A model generated the notes under the pieces. That model had not been told where the DNA came from, ran no database searches, and was given only the letters and a program-made list of their open reading frames with translations. Shown here in pieces: positions 9,464 to 19,921 of a DNA stretch of 64,000 nt. Position 1 is the first letter of the stretch; each line of letters begins with the position of its first letter. A program made the position numbers and the translations under genes. The stretch spans positions 1 to 64,000 of the forward strand of contig NZ_JANCLU010000013.1 of the NCBI RefSeq assembly GCF_024294805.1. The letters are read 5' to 3'. The DNA comes from Alsobacter ponti. Lineage in GTDB: Bacteria; Pseudomonadota; Alphaproteobacteria; Rhizobiales; Beijerinckiaceae.

Positions 9464-10195
9464 TCAGGTGAGCGGCGCGCCGGCGAAATCGGACAGGCTC
9501 CGGCGCTGCCGTCCGTCGGCGTCGAAATTGTCGGGATTCAGCCAGGCCTCGAAGGCGGCGCGCCGCGCCGGCCATTCGTGATCGAGCATGGAGAACCAGG
9601 CGGTGTCCCGGTTGCGACCCTTGACGATCATGTGCTGCCGGAACAGGCCCTCGTAGGAGAAGCCGAAGCGCCGCGCAGCGCGCTGGGAGGGCGCGTTGCA
9701 GGCGTTGCACTTCCACTCGTAGCGCCGGTAGCCGAGGTCGTCGAAGACGTGGCGGGCGAACAGGTACTGCGCCTCGGTCGCGCCCGGCGTGCGCTGAAGC
9801 GAGCGGCCGTAGACGATGTTGCCGACCTCGACGACGCGGTTCGGCGCGTCGATGCGCATCAGCGTCTGGTAGCCGAGCGCGCGCCCGCTGGCGGCGTCAA
9901 GAATGGCGAAGAAGAGCGGGTCCGCCGACGCCGCCTTGGCGCGCAGGCTGGCCGTGAACGCCGAGAGATCGGCGAACGGGCCGTCGCCGAGATATTGCCA
10001 CATCGCGCCTTCGCCCTCGCCGTGCGTCTCGGCGAACAGCTCCGCCGCGTGGCGCTCGGGATCGAGCGGCGCGAGCGTGACGTAGCGCCCGGCGAGCGTC
10101 GTGCGTTCCGGCCGCCGGGCGGCGTGCGACGCCACCTCCGGCCCGATCGGCAGACCGGTGCGGGGGTCGGGGACGGAGGCGGTGGACGCGGTCAT
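9464..10195 (-). CDS. GNAT family N-acetyltransferase (RimJ/RimL type)
   Basis: Acetyl-CoA-dependent acyltransferase of 243 residues from Met at 10195 (MTASTASVPDPRTG). An alternative start 16 codons upstream adds an Arg-rich stretch. RimL-like blocks are visible: LAPLDPERHAAELF, GYQTLMRIDAPNRVVEVGNIVYG, TEAQYLFARHVFDDLGYRRYEWKC (split here) and NAPSQRAARRFGFSYEGLFRQ. Target amine unknown. It lies between the SDR and dehydratase genes on the same strand and may be carried by the same transcript, with no evident link to sugar catabolism. Confidence 0.8.
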   Translation of the reverse strand: MTASTASVPDPRTGLPIGPEVASHAARRPERTTLAGRYVTLAPLDPERHAAELFAETHGEGEGAMWQYLGDGPFADLSAFTASLRAKAASADPLFFAILDAASGRALGYQTLMRIDAPNRVVEVGNIVYGRSLQRTPGATEAQYLFARHVFDDLGYRRYEWKCNACNAPSQRAARRFGFSYEGLFRQHMIVKGRNRDTAWFSMLDHEWPARRAAFEAWLNPDNFDADGRQRRSLSDFAGAPLT

Positions 10196-10250
10196 GAGCA
10201 GTCCGGAAGCTCCGGCGCGCCCCTCCCGGCGGGAGAGGCGCACGCGGGGG

Positions 10251-12317
10251 TCAGTGGTTGTCGCGCGGCGCGCCCTTGGTGTGGGCGACGTCCTGATACT
10301 TCACCGCCGGCTTGAGCACCATGCCGGCGCCGAGCTGGTCGACCATCGAGCGCTGGATTTCCTGCCAGGGCGTCTGGCTCTCGGGGTACTTGTAGCCGCC
10401 GCGCTTCTGCAGGTCGGCGCGGCGCTTCGCCAGCTCCTCGTCCGAGATGAGGATGTCGGCGGTGCCCTTGCGCAGGTCGATGCGCACGCGGTCGCCCGTC
10501 TTCAGCAGCGCCAGGCCTCCGCCCGCCGCCGCCTCCGGCGAGGCGTTGAGGATGGAGGGCGAGCCCGAGGTTCCCGACTGGCGGCCGTCGCCGATGCAGG
10601 GAAGGGAATGGATGCCCTTCTTGATCAGCGCTGCCGGCGGCTGCATGTTCACCACCTCAGCCGCGCCGGGATAGCCGATTGGACCGGCGCCGCGCATGAA
10701 CAGCATGCAGTTTTCGTCGATCTTCAGCTTCGGATCGTCGATGCGGTGGTGGTAGTCCTCCGGCCCGTCGAACACGATGGCGCGGCCCTCGAACGCCTCG
10801 GGGTCCTTGGGGTTGGACAGGTAGCGATTGCGGAACTCGTCGGAGATCACGCTGGTCTTCATCACCGCGTTGTCGAACAGGTTCCCCTTCAGCACGATGA
10901 ACCCGGCGTCCTTCATCATCGGCTTGTCGATGGGATAGATGACGTCGTGGTCCTGCACCGGCCGGTTGCGGCAGTTCTCGCCCATGGTGCGGCCGTTGAC
11001 GGTCAGCGCGTTCTCGTGGATGAGCCGCTTCTTCATCAGCTCGTTGACCACGGCGGGAATCCCGCCGGCGCGGTGGTACTCCTCGCAGAGATAGTGGCCG
11101 GCCGGCTGCACGTTTGCGATCAGCGGGACCTTGTGGCCCACCTTCTCCCAGTCCTCGACGGTGAGCTTGACGCCGATGTGGCGGGCGATGGCGTTGATAT
11201 GGATCGGCGCGTTGGTCGAGCCGCCGATGGCCGAGTTGACGACGATGGCGTTCTCGAACGCCTCGCGGGTCAGGATGTCGGAGGGCTTGAGGTCCTCCCA
11301 CACCATCTGGACGGCGCGCTTGCCGGTCTCGTAGGCGATCTGGCCGCGCTCGCGATAGGGAGCCGGGATGGCCGCGCAGCCCGGCAGCGACATGCCGAGC
11401 GCTTCCGCCAGGCCGTTCATCGTCGAGGCCGTGCCCATCGTGTTGCAGTGGCCGACCGACGGCGCGGACGAGGCCACGATGTCGATGAACTCGTTGTAGT
11501 CGATCTCGCCGGCGGCCAGCCGCTCGCGCGACTTCCACACGATGGTGCCGGAGCCAGAGAGCTCGCCCTTCCAGTAGCCGTTCAGCATCGGGCCGCCGGA
11601 GAGCACGATGGCGGGGATGTTCACCGTCGCCGCCGCCATGATGCAGGCCGGCGTCGTCTTGTCGCAGCCGGTGGTGAGCACCACGCCGTCGAGGGGGTAG
11701 CCGTAAAGCAGCTCGACGAGGCCGAGATAGGCGAGGTTGCGGTCGAGCGAGGCGGTGGGACGCTTGCCGGTCTCCTGAATCGGATGGACCGGAAACTCGA
11801 AGCACACGCCGCCGGCCGCCGTGATGCCCTCGCGCACCCGCTTGGCGAGGTCGAGGTGATGGCGGTTGCAGGGCGACAGGTCGGAGCCGGTCTGGGCGAT
11901 GCCGATGATCGGCTTGCCGGACATCAGCTCTTCGCGGGTGAGCCCGAAGTTGAGGTAGCGCTCGAGGTAGAGCGCCGTCATGCCGGGATTGTCGGGGTTG
12001 TCGAACCAGAGCTGCGAGCGCAGCTTGCGCTCTCCGCCGCCGAGCGCCGCCTTGGAAGGACGCTGCGGGCCGCGCGCCGGGGCCTTGCCGGCTGCGCCCT
12101 TGGCGGAAGCCGACGCCTTCGCGACCTTCGACGCCGCGCCGGGCGCGACGACGCCGCCGCCCTTGGCGGGCTTCGCCGCGGCCGCGCGGGCCGGAGCCGC
12201 CTTGGCCGGAGTGCTGGCGGACGCACCGCCGGCGGACGCCTTCGCGGCCTTGGCGTTGACGCCCGGCTTGGCGGCCTTGCCGCCCGGCTTTCCGGTTCCC
12301 TTGCCCTTGACGGCCAT
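10251..12317 (-). CDS. IlvD/Edd family sugar-acid dehydratase (XylD-like) with Lys/Ala-rich N-terminal extension
   Basis: Fe-S dehydratase that turns an aldonate (D-xylonate or relative) into a 2-keto-3-deoxy acid. The catalytic body starts about residue 96 ([14 protein letters not shown]) and closely follows the D-xylonate dehydratase subgroup as I recall it: GCDKTTPAC and [11 protein letters not shown] with cluster cysteines, GGSTNAPIH, and C-terminal [20 protein letters not shown]. The first 95 residues are an extra Ala/Lys/Gly tail ([18 protein letters not shown]...) absent from normal members. Exact substrate is inferred only. Nearby KDPG/KHG aldolase, SDR and sugar ABC genes support a non-phosphorylative sugar-acid route. 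Confidence 0.88.
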   Translation of the reverse strand: MAVKGKGTGKPGGKAAKPGVNAKAAKASAGGASASTPAKAAPARAAAAKPAKGGGVVAPGAASKVAKASASAKGAAGKAPARGPQRPSKAALGGGERKLRSQLWFDNPDNPGMTALYLERYLNFGLTREELMSGKPIIGIAQTGSDLSPCNRHHLDLAKRVREGITAAGGVCFEFPVHPIQETGKRPTASLDRNLAYLGLVELLYGYPLDGVVLTTGCDKTTPACIMAAATVNIPAIVLSGGPMLNGYWKGELSGSGTIVWKSRERLAAGEIDYNEFIDIVASSAPSVGHCNTMGTASTMNGLAEALGMSLPGCAAIPAPYRERGQIAYETGKRAVQMVWEDLKPSDILTREAFENAIVVNSAIGGSTNAPIHINAIARHIGVKLTVEDWEKVGHKVPLIANVQPAGHYLCEEYHRAGGIPAVVNELMKKRLIHENALTVNGRTMGENCRNRPVQDHDVIYPIDKPMMKDAGFIVLKGNLFDNAVMKTSVISDEFRNRYLSNPKDPEAFEGRAIVFDGPEDYHHRIDDPKLKIDENCMLFMRGAGPIGYPGAAEVVNMQPPAALIKKGIHSLPCIGDGRQSGTSGSPSILNASPEAAAGGGLALLKTGDRVRIDLRKGTADILISDEELAKRRADLQKRGGYKYPESQTPWQEIQRSMVDQLGAGMVLKPAVKYQDVAHTKGAPRDNH

Positions 12318-12365
12318 GTCGTCCCCCTTATGCGTTTCCTCGCCTCACCGGTCATTCGAACCGAT

Positions 12366-12408
12366 TTGATTTCGGCGTGACATCAGCCTAAATGCGCGCC
12401 GAAATCAA
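12366..12408. promoter_or_regulatory. Long inverted repeat between divergent dehydratase and aminotransferase genes
   Basis: TTGATTTCGGCG at 12366-12377 and its exact complement CGCCGAAATCAA at 12397-12408, separated by 19 bases, so the arm centres are about three helical turns apart. It is in the 169-base gap between the dehydratase start (12317) and the aminotransferase start (12487). This looks like an operator for a dimer or pair of dimers controlling one or both genes. No cognate regulator is adjacent. Confidence 0.5.
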
Positions 12409-12486
12409 TCGTCCGCTGGCGTCGAGCATTGTTCTGAGCGCATGTCAGACAACGCCAAGACCACCGACGTACGCAGGGGGAGCGCC

Positions 12487-13668
12487 ATGTTGCACACCGT
12501 CAAGTCGTTCGACCGCATCGGCGAGGAAAACGCCTTCGCGGTGCTCGCCCGCGCCACCGAGCTTCAGCGCCAGGGCCGCGACGTCATCAACCTGGGCATC
12601 GGCCAGCCGGATTTCCGCACGCCGGACCACATCGTCGAGGCCGCCATCAAGGCGCTGCGCGACGGCCACCACGGCTACACGCCGGCGACCGGCATCCTGC
12701 CGCTGCGCGAGGCGGTGGCGGCGGACCTGCACAAGCGGCTCGGCGTCGAGGTCGATCCCGAACTGGTGCTGATCGTGCCGGGCGGCAAGGTGACCATGTT
12801 CATGGCCATCCTGATGTTCGGCGAGCCCGGCGCGGAGATCCTGTATCCTGACCCTGGCTTCCCGATCTATCGCTCGATGATCGAGTTCACCGGCGCGACC
12901 CCGGTTCCGGTGCCGATCCGCGAGGCCAACGGCTTCGCCTTCTCCGCCGAGGAGACGCTGTCGCTGATCACGCCGCGCACGCGGCTGCTGATCGTCAACT
13001 CGCCGGCCAACCCCACCGGCGGCGTCACCCCGAAGGCGGAGATCGACAAGCTGGTCGAGGGTCTTCGCCGGCATCCCGATGTGGCGATCATGTCGGACGA
13101 GATCTATGGCCAGATGACCTATGACGGCCTCGCCCACCAGACGCTGCTCGCCTATCCCGACATCCGCGACCGCCTGATCCTGCTCGACGGCTGGTCCAAG
13201 ACCTACGCCATGACCGGCTGGCGCATGGGGTTCTCGGTGTGGCCGAAGCGCCTCTATGAGAACGCCCGCAAGCTGGCGGTGAACTCCTACAGCTGCGTCA
13301 ACGCCTCGGCGCAGTTCGCGGGCCTCGCCGCCCTCACCGGCCCGCAGGACGCGGTGCGCGACATGGTCGCCGAGTTCGACCGCCGCCGGAAGGTGGTGAC
13401 GGAAGGGCTCAATGCGCTGCCGAACGTGTCGGCGGCCGTGCCGAAGGGCGCGTTCTACGCGTTTCCGAACATCTCCAAGACCGGCTGGAAGGCCAAGCGC
13501 CTCGCCTCCGCGCTGCTCGAGCAGGCCGGCGTCGCCACCATCGGCGGGCCGGACTTCGGCGTCCACGGCGAGGGCTATATCCGGCTCAGCTACGCCAACT
13601 CGACCGAGAACATCCGCAAGGCCCTGGCCCGGATGGGCGAATTCCTGGCGACGGCGAAGCCGGACTGA
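12487..13668 (+). CDS. Class I/II pyridoxal-phosphate aminotransferase (aspartate aminotransferase-like)
   Basis: Cytosolic PLP enzyme that moves an amino group between an amino acid and a 2-oxoacid. The start at 12487 (MLHTVKSFDRIG) follows AGGGGGAGCGCC and gives 393 residues, normal for fold-type I AspC relatives; an earlier ATG at 12442 lacks a good ribosome site. Seen: NLGIGQPDF, VNSPANPTGG, SDEIYGQM and the PLP lysine in DGWSKTYAMTGWRMG, then Arg near the end (GYIRLSYANS). Donor and acceptor cannot be told from sequence. Confidence 0.88.
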   Translation: MLHTVKSFDRIGEENAFAVLARATELQRQGRDVINLGIGQPDFRTPDHIVEAAIKALRDGHHGYTPATGILPLREAVAADLHKRLGVEVDPELVLIVPGGKVTMFMAILMFGEPGAEILYPDPGFPIYRSMIEFTGATPVPVPIREANGFAFSAEETLSLITPRTRLLIVNSPANPTGGVTPKAEIDKLVEGLRRHPDVAIMSDEIYGQMTYDGLAHQTLLAYPDIRDRLILLDGWSKTYAMTGWRMGFSVWPKRLYENARKLAVNSYSCVNASAQFAGLAALTGPQDAVRDMVAEFDRRRKVVTEGLNALPNVSAAVPKGAFYAFPNISKTGWKAKRLASALLEQAGVATIGGPDFGVHGEGYIRLSYANSTENIRKALARMGEFLATAKPD

Positions 13669-13749
13669 CGCGGGGGCTTGCGGAAGACGCCGGGCGGCTT
13701 CACAAAGCCGCCACCGCCCGCCGTTCCCTCGCCTCCCCGGAGCTCCCGC

Positions 13750-14700
13750 GTGTCCGCCATCCAGCGCGCCGTCCGCCTCGTCCTCGCCGCCGCGCTCGCG
13801 CTGCCGCCGCTCGCCGCCATGGCGCAGCAGAAGGACATGGGCGTCAACGTCGCCGGGCGCAGCAAGCCGACCTTGTGCGCCGAGGACGACAACGTCTACC
13901 TCACCTTCTCGAACCCGCGCGTCCGCTACTTCAAGCTGGAGGCCCGGCCGCCGGCGGTGATCGGCTCCATCGCGCAGGACTCGCGCGCGCCGGACTTCAC
14001 CGACTGCACCATCAAGGACCAGCCGCCCGGGCCCGAGGACAAGGTCGAGCGCCTCGTGCTGTACGAGGACGACGAGCTGATGCTCGTCGGCTACCGGCAC
14101 TCCGAGTTCTGGCGCAAGGGCGACGTGCCGGTCACGGTCGGCGACCGCATGGAACGCGCGCTCCACCTCGTGCAGCTCTTCGCCAAGACGCCGCGCGGTC
14201 CCTACGAATACCTCGTGCTCTACCCGCTCGACGGCTACTGGCGGCTGCGCCCGTTGCCGCCGGCGCGGCTCGACGAGATCGCCTACGGCACGTCGTTCCT
14301 GGTCGGCCCAGTCGAGGAGAAGGAGCGCCCGTTCGTGTCTCTGCGCGCGGTCCGCTTCATGCCGAAGATCAAGAGCTTCGAGCTCACCTTCGCCAAGGGG
14401 GAGGCCGGCACGGTGCGCGTCGCCGAGCTCGGCGAGAGCGCGGCCTCCGTCGAGGTGAAGCTGGAGGCGGGGACGCGCGGCCGACCCTTCGCCGCGCTGC
14501 GCTCGATGTTCGTGATGGAGACCAACGCCGACGCCGCCCACGTCGCCTGGAAGGAGCCGCGCGGCAAGGGCTGGGTGTCGCGCCCCGTGATGGACTTCTA
14601 CGGCAGCTACGCCACGGAGTTCTGGCTGGGACGCACCGCGCCCTCGCGCCACAACACCAGCGCGCCCGACACGCTGCTGAAGGGCTTCGCGCCCGAGTGA
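13750..14700 (+). CDS. Secreted protein of unknown function
   Basis: The GTG at 13750, after a CCGGAG site, begins a clear signal peptide (residues 1-29, ending AMAQ) and gives 316 residues; a TTG at 13678 would add a Pro-rich lead without a signal. The mature part has two cysteines near the N-terminus (PTLCAEDD, FTDCTIKD) and many Asp/Glu/Tyr residues suggesting a beta-rich periplasmic protein. I do not recognise the family. It lies 81 bases after the aminotransferase and before the convergent aldolase gene; no functional link can be claimed. Confidence 0.65.
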   Translation: MSAIQRAVRLVLAAALALPPLAAMAQQKDMGVNVAGRSKPTLCAEDDNVYLTFSNPRVRYFKLEARPPAVIGSIAQDSRAPDFTDCTIKDQPPGPEDKVERLVLYEDDELMLVGYRHSEFWRKGDVPVTVGDRMERALHLVQLFAKTPRGPYEYLVLYPLDGYWRLRPLPPARLDEIAYGTSFLVGPVEEKERPFVSLRAVRFMPKIKSFELTFAKGEAGTVRVAELGESAASVEVKLEAGTRGRPFAALRSMFVMETNADAAHVAWKEPRGKGWVSRPVMDFYGSYATEFWLGRTAPSRHNTSAPDTLLKGFAPE

Positions 14701-14719
14701 GGCGCGGGACCGGAGCCGG

Positions 14720-15361
14720 CTAGCCGCGCAGCCCGGCCGCCTCGCGCGACAGCCGCGTCACCGTCGCCCAGTCGCCCGCCTTCACGGCGGCGGCCGGCAG
14801 CACCCACGAGCCGCCCACGCACGCCACGTTGGGCAGCGCCAGGTAGGCGCGGGCCTTGGCGGCGTCGATGCCGCCGGTCGGGCAGAAGGTCAGGTGCGGC
14901 AGCGGAGCCGCCAACGACTTGAGATAGGCGACGCCGCCCGCCGCCTCGGCCGGAAAGAACTTCAGCACGTGGTGGCCCATCTCGGCCATCGCCATGGCCT
15001 CGCTGGCCGTGGCGACGCCGGGCAGCAGCGGCGCCGGGCCGCGCGCCGCGGCCTCCGCGAGCTTCGTCGTGGCCCCCGGGCTGACCAGGAACCGCGCCCC
15101 CGCCGACGCCGCCTCCGACACCTGGGAGGGCGTCAGCACCGTGCCCGCTCCCACCACCGCGCCCGGCACGTGCCGGGCCATCGCCTCGATCGCCTCGAGC
15201 GCGCTGTCGGTGCGCAGCGTCACCTCGAGCACCGGCAGCCCGCCCGCCACCAGCGCGGTCGCCATCTCCACCGCCTGCGCGGGGTGGTCGACGGTGATGA
15301 CCGGCACCACGGGCGCGAGCCGAAGGGTGGACAGCAGGAACTCGGTGCGGGCGTCGCTCAT
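14720..15361 (-). CDS. eda: KDPG/KHG aldolase
   Basis: Class I aldolase, 213 residues, that splits 2-keto-3-deoxy-6-phosphogluconate (or 2-keto-4-hydroxyglutarate) to pyruvate and an aldehyde. Seen: VPVITVDHPAQAVEMATAL, catalytic Glu in LPVLEVTLRT, GAGTVLT, the Schiff-base Lys in HVLKFFPAE, and phosphate loop CPTGGI. It ends the Entner-Doudoroff-type branch that the neighbouring dehydratase and SDR would feed. Convergent with the preceding secreted-protein gene (19-base gap). Confidence 0.9.
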   Translation of the reverse strand: MSDARTEFLLSTLRLAPVVPVITVDHPAQAVEMATALVAGGLPVLEVTLRTDSALEAIEAMARHVPGAVVGAGTVLTPSQVSEAASAGARFLVSPGATTKLAEAAARGPAPLLPGVATASEAMAMAEMGHHVLKFFPAEAAGGVAYLKSLAAPLPHLTFCPTGGIDAAKARAYLALPNVACVGGSWVLPAAAVKAGDWATVTRLSREAAGLRG

Positions 15362-15433
15362 CGGGGGCGTCCTTGGTGCGGTCGGTTCCGTCGTGTGGTG
15401 AACCGGGATGCGGCCGGCGTCAACCCGCGCGGC

Positions 15434-18400
15434 TCACTCCGCCGCGGCGGCGGCGGCGCCCTCGGCCCCGACATCCCGCGCCGGCGCGGCCCGCGCGGCC
15501 CGGCGCGCGGCGCGGGCCTGCCTGCGCCGCGCGCGCCACGCCGAAAGGTTGGCCAGCGCCATCAGCGCCGCCGGCGTCACCACCAGCGTCAGCACCGTCG
15601 CAAAGCCCAGGCCGAACACGATCGCGGTCGACAAATGGATCCACCACTGCGTCGACGGCGCGCCGACCGCGACCTCGCGGTTGACGAAGTCCAGATTGAC
15701 GCCGAAGGCGATGGCGAGCACGCCGAGCACCGCCGTCACCGCCGTCAGCACCACGGGGCGGGCGCGCTCCCGGCAAGTCTCCACGATGGCGTCGTAGGCC
15801 TCCATGCCTTCGCGGCGCAGCCTGTCGTAGGTGTCGATCAGCACGATGTTGTTGTTCACGATGACGCCGGCGTTGGCGATGACGCCGATGCCGGTCATCA
15901 CCACGCCGAACGCCTGGCCCATCGTCATCAGGCCGATCAGCACGCCGATGGTCGACAGCACGACGGCCGACAGCACCAGCATGACGCTGGAGAACTTGTT
16001 GAACTGCGCCAGCAGGATCGCGAAGATCAGGAACAGCGCCGTGCCGAACGCCTTCATCAGGAAGGCGCCCGCCTTCTCGCGCTCCTCGTCCTCGCCCTTC
16101 ATCCGGAACACCACGCCCGGCCCGAGGTCCATGGCGCGCAGGTCCTTCACCAGCGCCTGCTGCACGGCCGCGCTCTGCACCCCCTCCGCGAGGTTGGCGG
16201 AGACGGTGATGACGCGCTGGCCGGCGACGCGGTTGATCTGCCCGACGCGCGGCGTCGCGATGCGCTCGACGAAGTTGCCGACGGGCACGGAGCCGACCGG
16301 CGTGTTCATGCGCAGCTCCTCCAGCTCGTCGAGGTTGCGCATGTTTTCCGGGAAACGGACAATGAGGTCGACCGACTTGTCGGTCTCGTTCGGGCGGTAC
16401 TCGGTGATCTTCAGCCCGTTGGTGACGAGCTGCACGGCGGTGCCGACCGTCGCCGCACTGGCGCCGTACTTGGCCGCCTCGGTCTTGTTGACGCGGATGG
16501 TCCAGTCGATGCCCGGCAGCGGCAGGCCGTTGTCGAGGTCGCGGATGTCGGGCCGCTTCTCCAGCAGCGCCGCGACCTTGACGGCGGCCGCGGGCAGCAG
16601 GTCGGGGTCGAGCGCGGTGAGCTGCACCTGCACAGGCTTGCCGGTGGGCGGGCCGCCCTTCGGCGCCGTCACCTCGACATTGACGCCCGGAATGTCGGCC
16701 GAGGCGGCGCGGATCTCGTCCATGATCTCGTGCGCCGGCCGCCGGTGCTGCCAGTCGACGAACTCGAACTGGATGGTGCCGACCGTGTCTTCGGAGATTT
16801 CGCTCGAGCCCTTCTGGCCTTCGCCCGCCCGGGCGTAGACCGTGCGGATCTCCTTCATCGGCAGGATGCGGTCCTCGACGATGCGCACCAGCCGATCCTT
16901 CTCGACGAGCGAGAGATTGCCGCGCGCGTGGACCTGAACGAGCCCGTAGTCCGGCTCCACATTCGGGAAGAACTCGACCCCGTTGCCGAAGCGGCCATAG
17001 GCGTACTGCACGCCGACCAGCAGCAGCGCGGTCGCGAACAGCGTCGAGAGCGGTCGGCGCAGCGTGGCGCGCACCACGGTCATGTAGACACCGCGCTCGG
17101 CGGCGCGCTCGTCGTGCGGCTTGTCGCTGGCCCGGCCCAGCAGCGCCCCGAGCGTCGGCGTGAAGAACAGCGCCACGACCAGCGAGGCCGAGAGCGTCGC
17201 GATCAGCGTCAGGGGCAGGTACTTCATGAACTGGCCGACGATGCCTGGCCAGAACATCAGCGGCGAGAACGCGGCGACGCGCGTCGCGGTGGCGGCGATC
17301 ACCGGGCCCGCCATGCGGCGCGCCGCCAGCGAATAGGCCTGCTTGGGCTGCATGCCCTCCGCCATGCGGCGCTCGGCGAACTCCGAGACGATGATGGCAT
17401 CGTCGACCAGCATGCCGACGGCGAGGATCAGCGCGAACAGCACGACGATGTTGACCGTCAGCCCCGCCATCTGCAGGCCGAGGATGCCGGTGAGAAACGA
17501 GGCGGGGATGGCGATGCCGATGAACAGCGAGGCGCGCCCGCCGAGCACGACGAGCATGATGACGAACACGAGCAGCACCGCCGTGATGACGCTGTTCTGC
17601 AGCTCGTGCAGCATGTCCCGGATGGTCTTCGACTTGTCCTGGGTGAACGACACGTCGATGGCGCCCGGCCACGCCTGTCGCAGCTGCGCGACGACGTACT
17701 TCACGCCGTCGACCGTCTCGATCAGGTTGGCGCCGGTGCGCTTGGAGACCTCGATGGCGATGGCCGGCTTGCCGTTGACGCGGGTGATCGAGGTCGCGTC
17801 CTTGAAGGTGGGGCGCACCTCGGCGACGTCGCCGAGCGCGACGCTGGCCCCGGGCGTCGCCGCCAGCGGCAGCGACAGCACGTCCTGCGGCTTCTCGATG
17901 AGGCCGGGCACCTTGACGGCGAAGCGGCCGCTGCCGCCCTCCAGCGCGCCGGCGGTGACCAGCGTGTTGCCCTGCGTGGTGGCGGCGATCAGTTCGGGCA
18001 GCGAGATGCCGTAGCTCTTCAGCAGCATCGGCTCGGCGATCACCTCGACCACCTCGTCCCGCGCGCCGCGCAATTCGGCGGAGAGCACGCCGGGAATCTG
18101 CTCGATCGCCGTCTTGGCGGACCGGGCGACGCGCAGCAGCGTCCGTTCCGGCACCTCGCCGGTCAGCGCGACGACGAGGATCGGGAACAGCGACAGATTG
18201 ACCTCGCGCACCGCCGGCTGGTCGGCGTCGCGGGGCAGGTCGCGCTTGGCGTCATCGACCTTGGCGCGCACGTCGGCGAGCGCCTTGGCGGCGTTGAAGC
18301 CGGCCTCGAATTCGAGCAGCACGAAGCCGCCGCCCTCGAACGCGGTGGAGCGCATCTCCTTGACGTTGGCGACGGACTTGAGCTGCGTCTCCACCGGCCG

Positions 18401-18595
18401 CAGCAGCAGGCGCTCGGAATCCTCCGGGCTGATGCCCCGCTGCGACAGCTGCACGTAGACGATCGGCACCTGGACGTCCGGCTCCGCCTCCTTGGGGATC
18501 GTGATATAGGCCGAGAAGCCCGCCACGAGCAGGAAGAGCAGCAGCGCCAGCGTCAGCCGCGCGTGCGAGATGGCGAAGTCGACGGGGTTGCGCAT
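15434..18595 (-). CDS. RND efflux transporter, inner-membrane subunit (HAE1-like)
   Basis: Proton-driven inner-membrane pump of 1053 residues, the usual RND length with twelve helices and two large periplasmic loops. Seen: N-terminal helix after NPVDFAISHARLTLALLL, the TM4 aspartates in GMLVDDAIIVSEFAERR, and the paired region IANAGVIVNNNIVLIDTY in the second half. The second half has Asn where the first has Asp, as in other pumps. It follows its adaptor gene by 4 bases. The C-terminus is an Arg/Ala-rich tail. It belongs to a divergent subgroup away from AcrB and MdtB/C; the exported compound is unknown. Confidence 0.88.
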   Translation of the reverse strand: MRNPVDFAISHARLTLALLLFLLVAGFSAYITIPKEAEPDVQVPIVYVQLSQRGISPEDSERLLLRPVETQLKSVANVKEMRSTAFEGGGFVLLEFEAGFNAAKALADVRAKVDDAKRDLPRDADQPAVREVNLSLFPILVVALTGEVPERTLLRVARSAKTAIEQIPGVLSAELRGARDEVVEVIAEPMLLKSYGISLPELIAATTQGNTLVTAGALEGGSGRFAVKVPGLIEKPQDVLSLPLAATPGASVALGDVAEVRPTFKDATSITRVNGKPAIAIEVSKRTGANLIETVDGVKYVVAQLRQAWPGAIDVSFTQDKSKTIRDMLHELQNSVITAVLLVFVIMLVVLGGRASLFIGIAIPASFLTGILGLQMAGLTVNIVVLFALILAVGMLVDDAIIVSEFAERRMAEGMQPKQAYSLAARRMAGPVIAATATRVAAFSPLMFWPGIVGQFMKYLPLTLIATLSASLVVALFFTPTLGALLGRASDKPHDERAAERGVYMTVVRATLRRPLSTLFATALLLVGVQYAYGRFGNGVEFFPNVEPDYGLVQVHARGNLSLVEKDRLVRIVEDRILPMKEIRTVYARAGEGQKGSSEISEDTVGTIQFEFVDWQHRRPAHEIMDEIRAASADIPGVNVEVTAPKGGPPTGKPVQVQLTALDPDLLPAAAVKVAALLEKRPDIRDLDNGLPLPGIDWTIRVNKTEAAKYGASAATVGTAVQLVTNGLKITEYRPNETDKSVDLIVRFPENMRNLDELEELRMNTPVGSVPVGNFVERIATPRVGQINRVAGQRVITVSANLAEGVQSAAVQQALVKDLRAMDLGPGVVFRMKGEDEEREKAGAFLMKAFGTALFLIFAILLAQFNKFSSVMLVLSAVVLSTIGVLIGLMTMGQAFGVVMTGIGVIANAGVIVNNNIVLIDTYDRLRREGMEAYDAIVETCRERARPVVLTAVTAVLGVLAIAFGVNLDFVNREVAVGAPSTQWWIHLSTAIVFGLGFATVLTLVVTPAALMALANLSAWRARRRQARAARRAARAAPARDVGAEGAAAAAAE

Positions 18596-18599
18596 CGGT

Positions 18600-19685
18600 T
18601 CAGCTCGCCGCCTGGCCCGTCGCCGGGACCGGCTCGACGTGCTGGCCTTCCTTCACGAAGTCCTGGCCCTGCACGATGATGCGCGCGCCGGCCTTGATGC
18701 CGGAGACCCACAGGAATTCCGCCTCGTCCTCGACGAGCGACACCGGCACGAAGGCGACCACGTCGCCCTCGCCCACCACGCGCACGCCAAGCCGCCCCTC
18801 GGCCGAGAAGGTCAGCGCCGAGCGCGTGATGCGCGTCGCCGGCGTCGGCGCGAGCCGCAGCGACACTTCGGCGGTGACGCCGTCCGGGATGGCGCCGTCC
18901 TGGTTGGGGATGCGGACCTCGACGCGGTAGGTGCGGGTCTGGGCGCTCGCCTTGCTGGAGATGAAGCGCACCGCGCCCTCCACGTTGACGCCCGTGGCCA
19001 GGCGAACCGCGGCCCCGTCCCCGACCTTGACCCCGCTCAGCCGGCGCTCGGAGATCTCCACCACGGCCAGCATCGGGTCGAGCGCGATGACCTCGGCCAC
19101 CGGCGCGCCGGGCTGCATGGCCTGGCCGATGACCGCCGGCAATTCATTGACGATGCCGGTGATGGGAGCCAGCACGGTGCCGCGGTCGCGCTCGGCGATG
19201 GCCTGGGCCAACGCCGCCTCGGCGGAGCGCAGGTCCGCCTCGAGCTGCACGAGGTTCAGCCGCGGCAGGTTGCCCGCGTCGATGAGCTTGCGGCGGGCGT
19301 CGAACTCGGCATTGCGCTGCTCCAGCCGGGCCCGCGCCTGCAGCACGTTGGCCTCGCGCGCCTCGTCCGAGAGAACGGCGATCGGGTCGCCTTCCGCCAC
19401 CTTCGAGCCGCGCTGCACCTTGATGTGGGTGACGAAGCCGTTGGCGCGCGCCACCGCCATGGTGCGCTGGTCGGCCTCGGTGCGCCCGGACAGCGTCAGG
19501 CGGCGGGCGCGCTCGACGACGTCCGCCGTCGCGACGGCGACGCGGAACGGCTTCGCTTCGGCGGATGGCGTCAGGGCCGACGCCGGCCGTGCGCGTTCGG
19601 CCTTGCCCAGGCCGTAATGGCCGGAAGCGATCCACGCGCCGGCGGCGAGCACCAGCAGGACGGCGATCAGGCGGCTCCAGGTCAT
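18600..19685 (-). CDS. RND efflux periplasmic adaptor (membrane fusion protein)
   Basis: Links the RND pump to an outer-membrane channel. Starting at 19685 ([13 protein letters not shown]) after AAGGA gives 361 residues with one N-terminal membrane anchor. Seen: lipoyl-type half motif [16 protein letters not shown] near residue 100, an alpha-helical hairpin rich in Glu/Arg/Ala, and [19 protein letters not shown]. It is the first gene of a two-gene operon with no outer-membrane factor, so it must use a channel coded elsewhere. Confidence 0.88.
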   Translation of the reverse strand: MTWSRLIAVLLVLAAGAWIASGHYGLGKAERARPASALTPSAEAKPFRVAVATADVVERARRLTLSGRTEADQRTMAVARANGFVTHIKVQRGSKVAEGDPIAVLSDEAREANVLQARARLEQRNAEFDARRKLIDAGNLPRLNLVQLEADLRSAEAALAQAIAERDRGTVLAPITGIVNELPAVIGQAMQPGAPVAEVIALDPMLAVVEISERRLSGVKVGDGAAVRLATGVNVEGAVRFISSKASAQTRTYRVEVRIPNQDGAIPDGVTAEVSLRLAPTPATRITRSALTFSAEGRLGVRVVGEGDVVAFVPVSLVEDEAEFLWVSGIKAGARIIVQGQDFVKEGQHVEPVPATGQAAS

Positions 19686-19921
19686 GGTCGGTCCTTCGGG
19701 CGCAAAGGCGCTCGGGCCCGGCCTCGCCGTTCCCGCCGCCACGGCCGCGTCTTTTGAACCCGCGCCGGGCAAACCGCAAGGCCGGCCTCCAAATTCGCCG
19801 CCCCGCGACGTGCGCGATGTGCGCCTTCGCTCCCGCGCCCCGCAAGGAAAGCCCCAGGAACAAGGGGAGCGGGCGCACGTTTGGCAGCACGAGACTTTTC
19901 AACACTTTGCGGGCCGAACCC

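Noticed and set aside
14894-18679. A 1,261-codon open frame opposite the aldolase and RND pump
   Set aside because: Antisense composition (Arg/His/Asp/Gln-rich) and full overlap with clear RND sequence.
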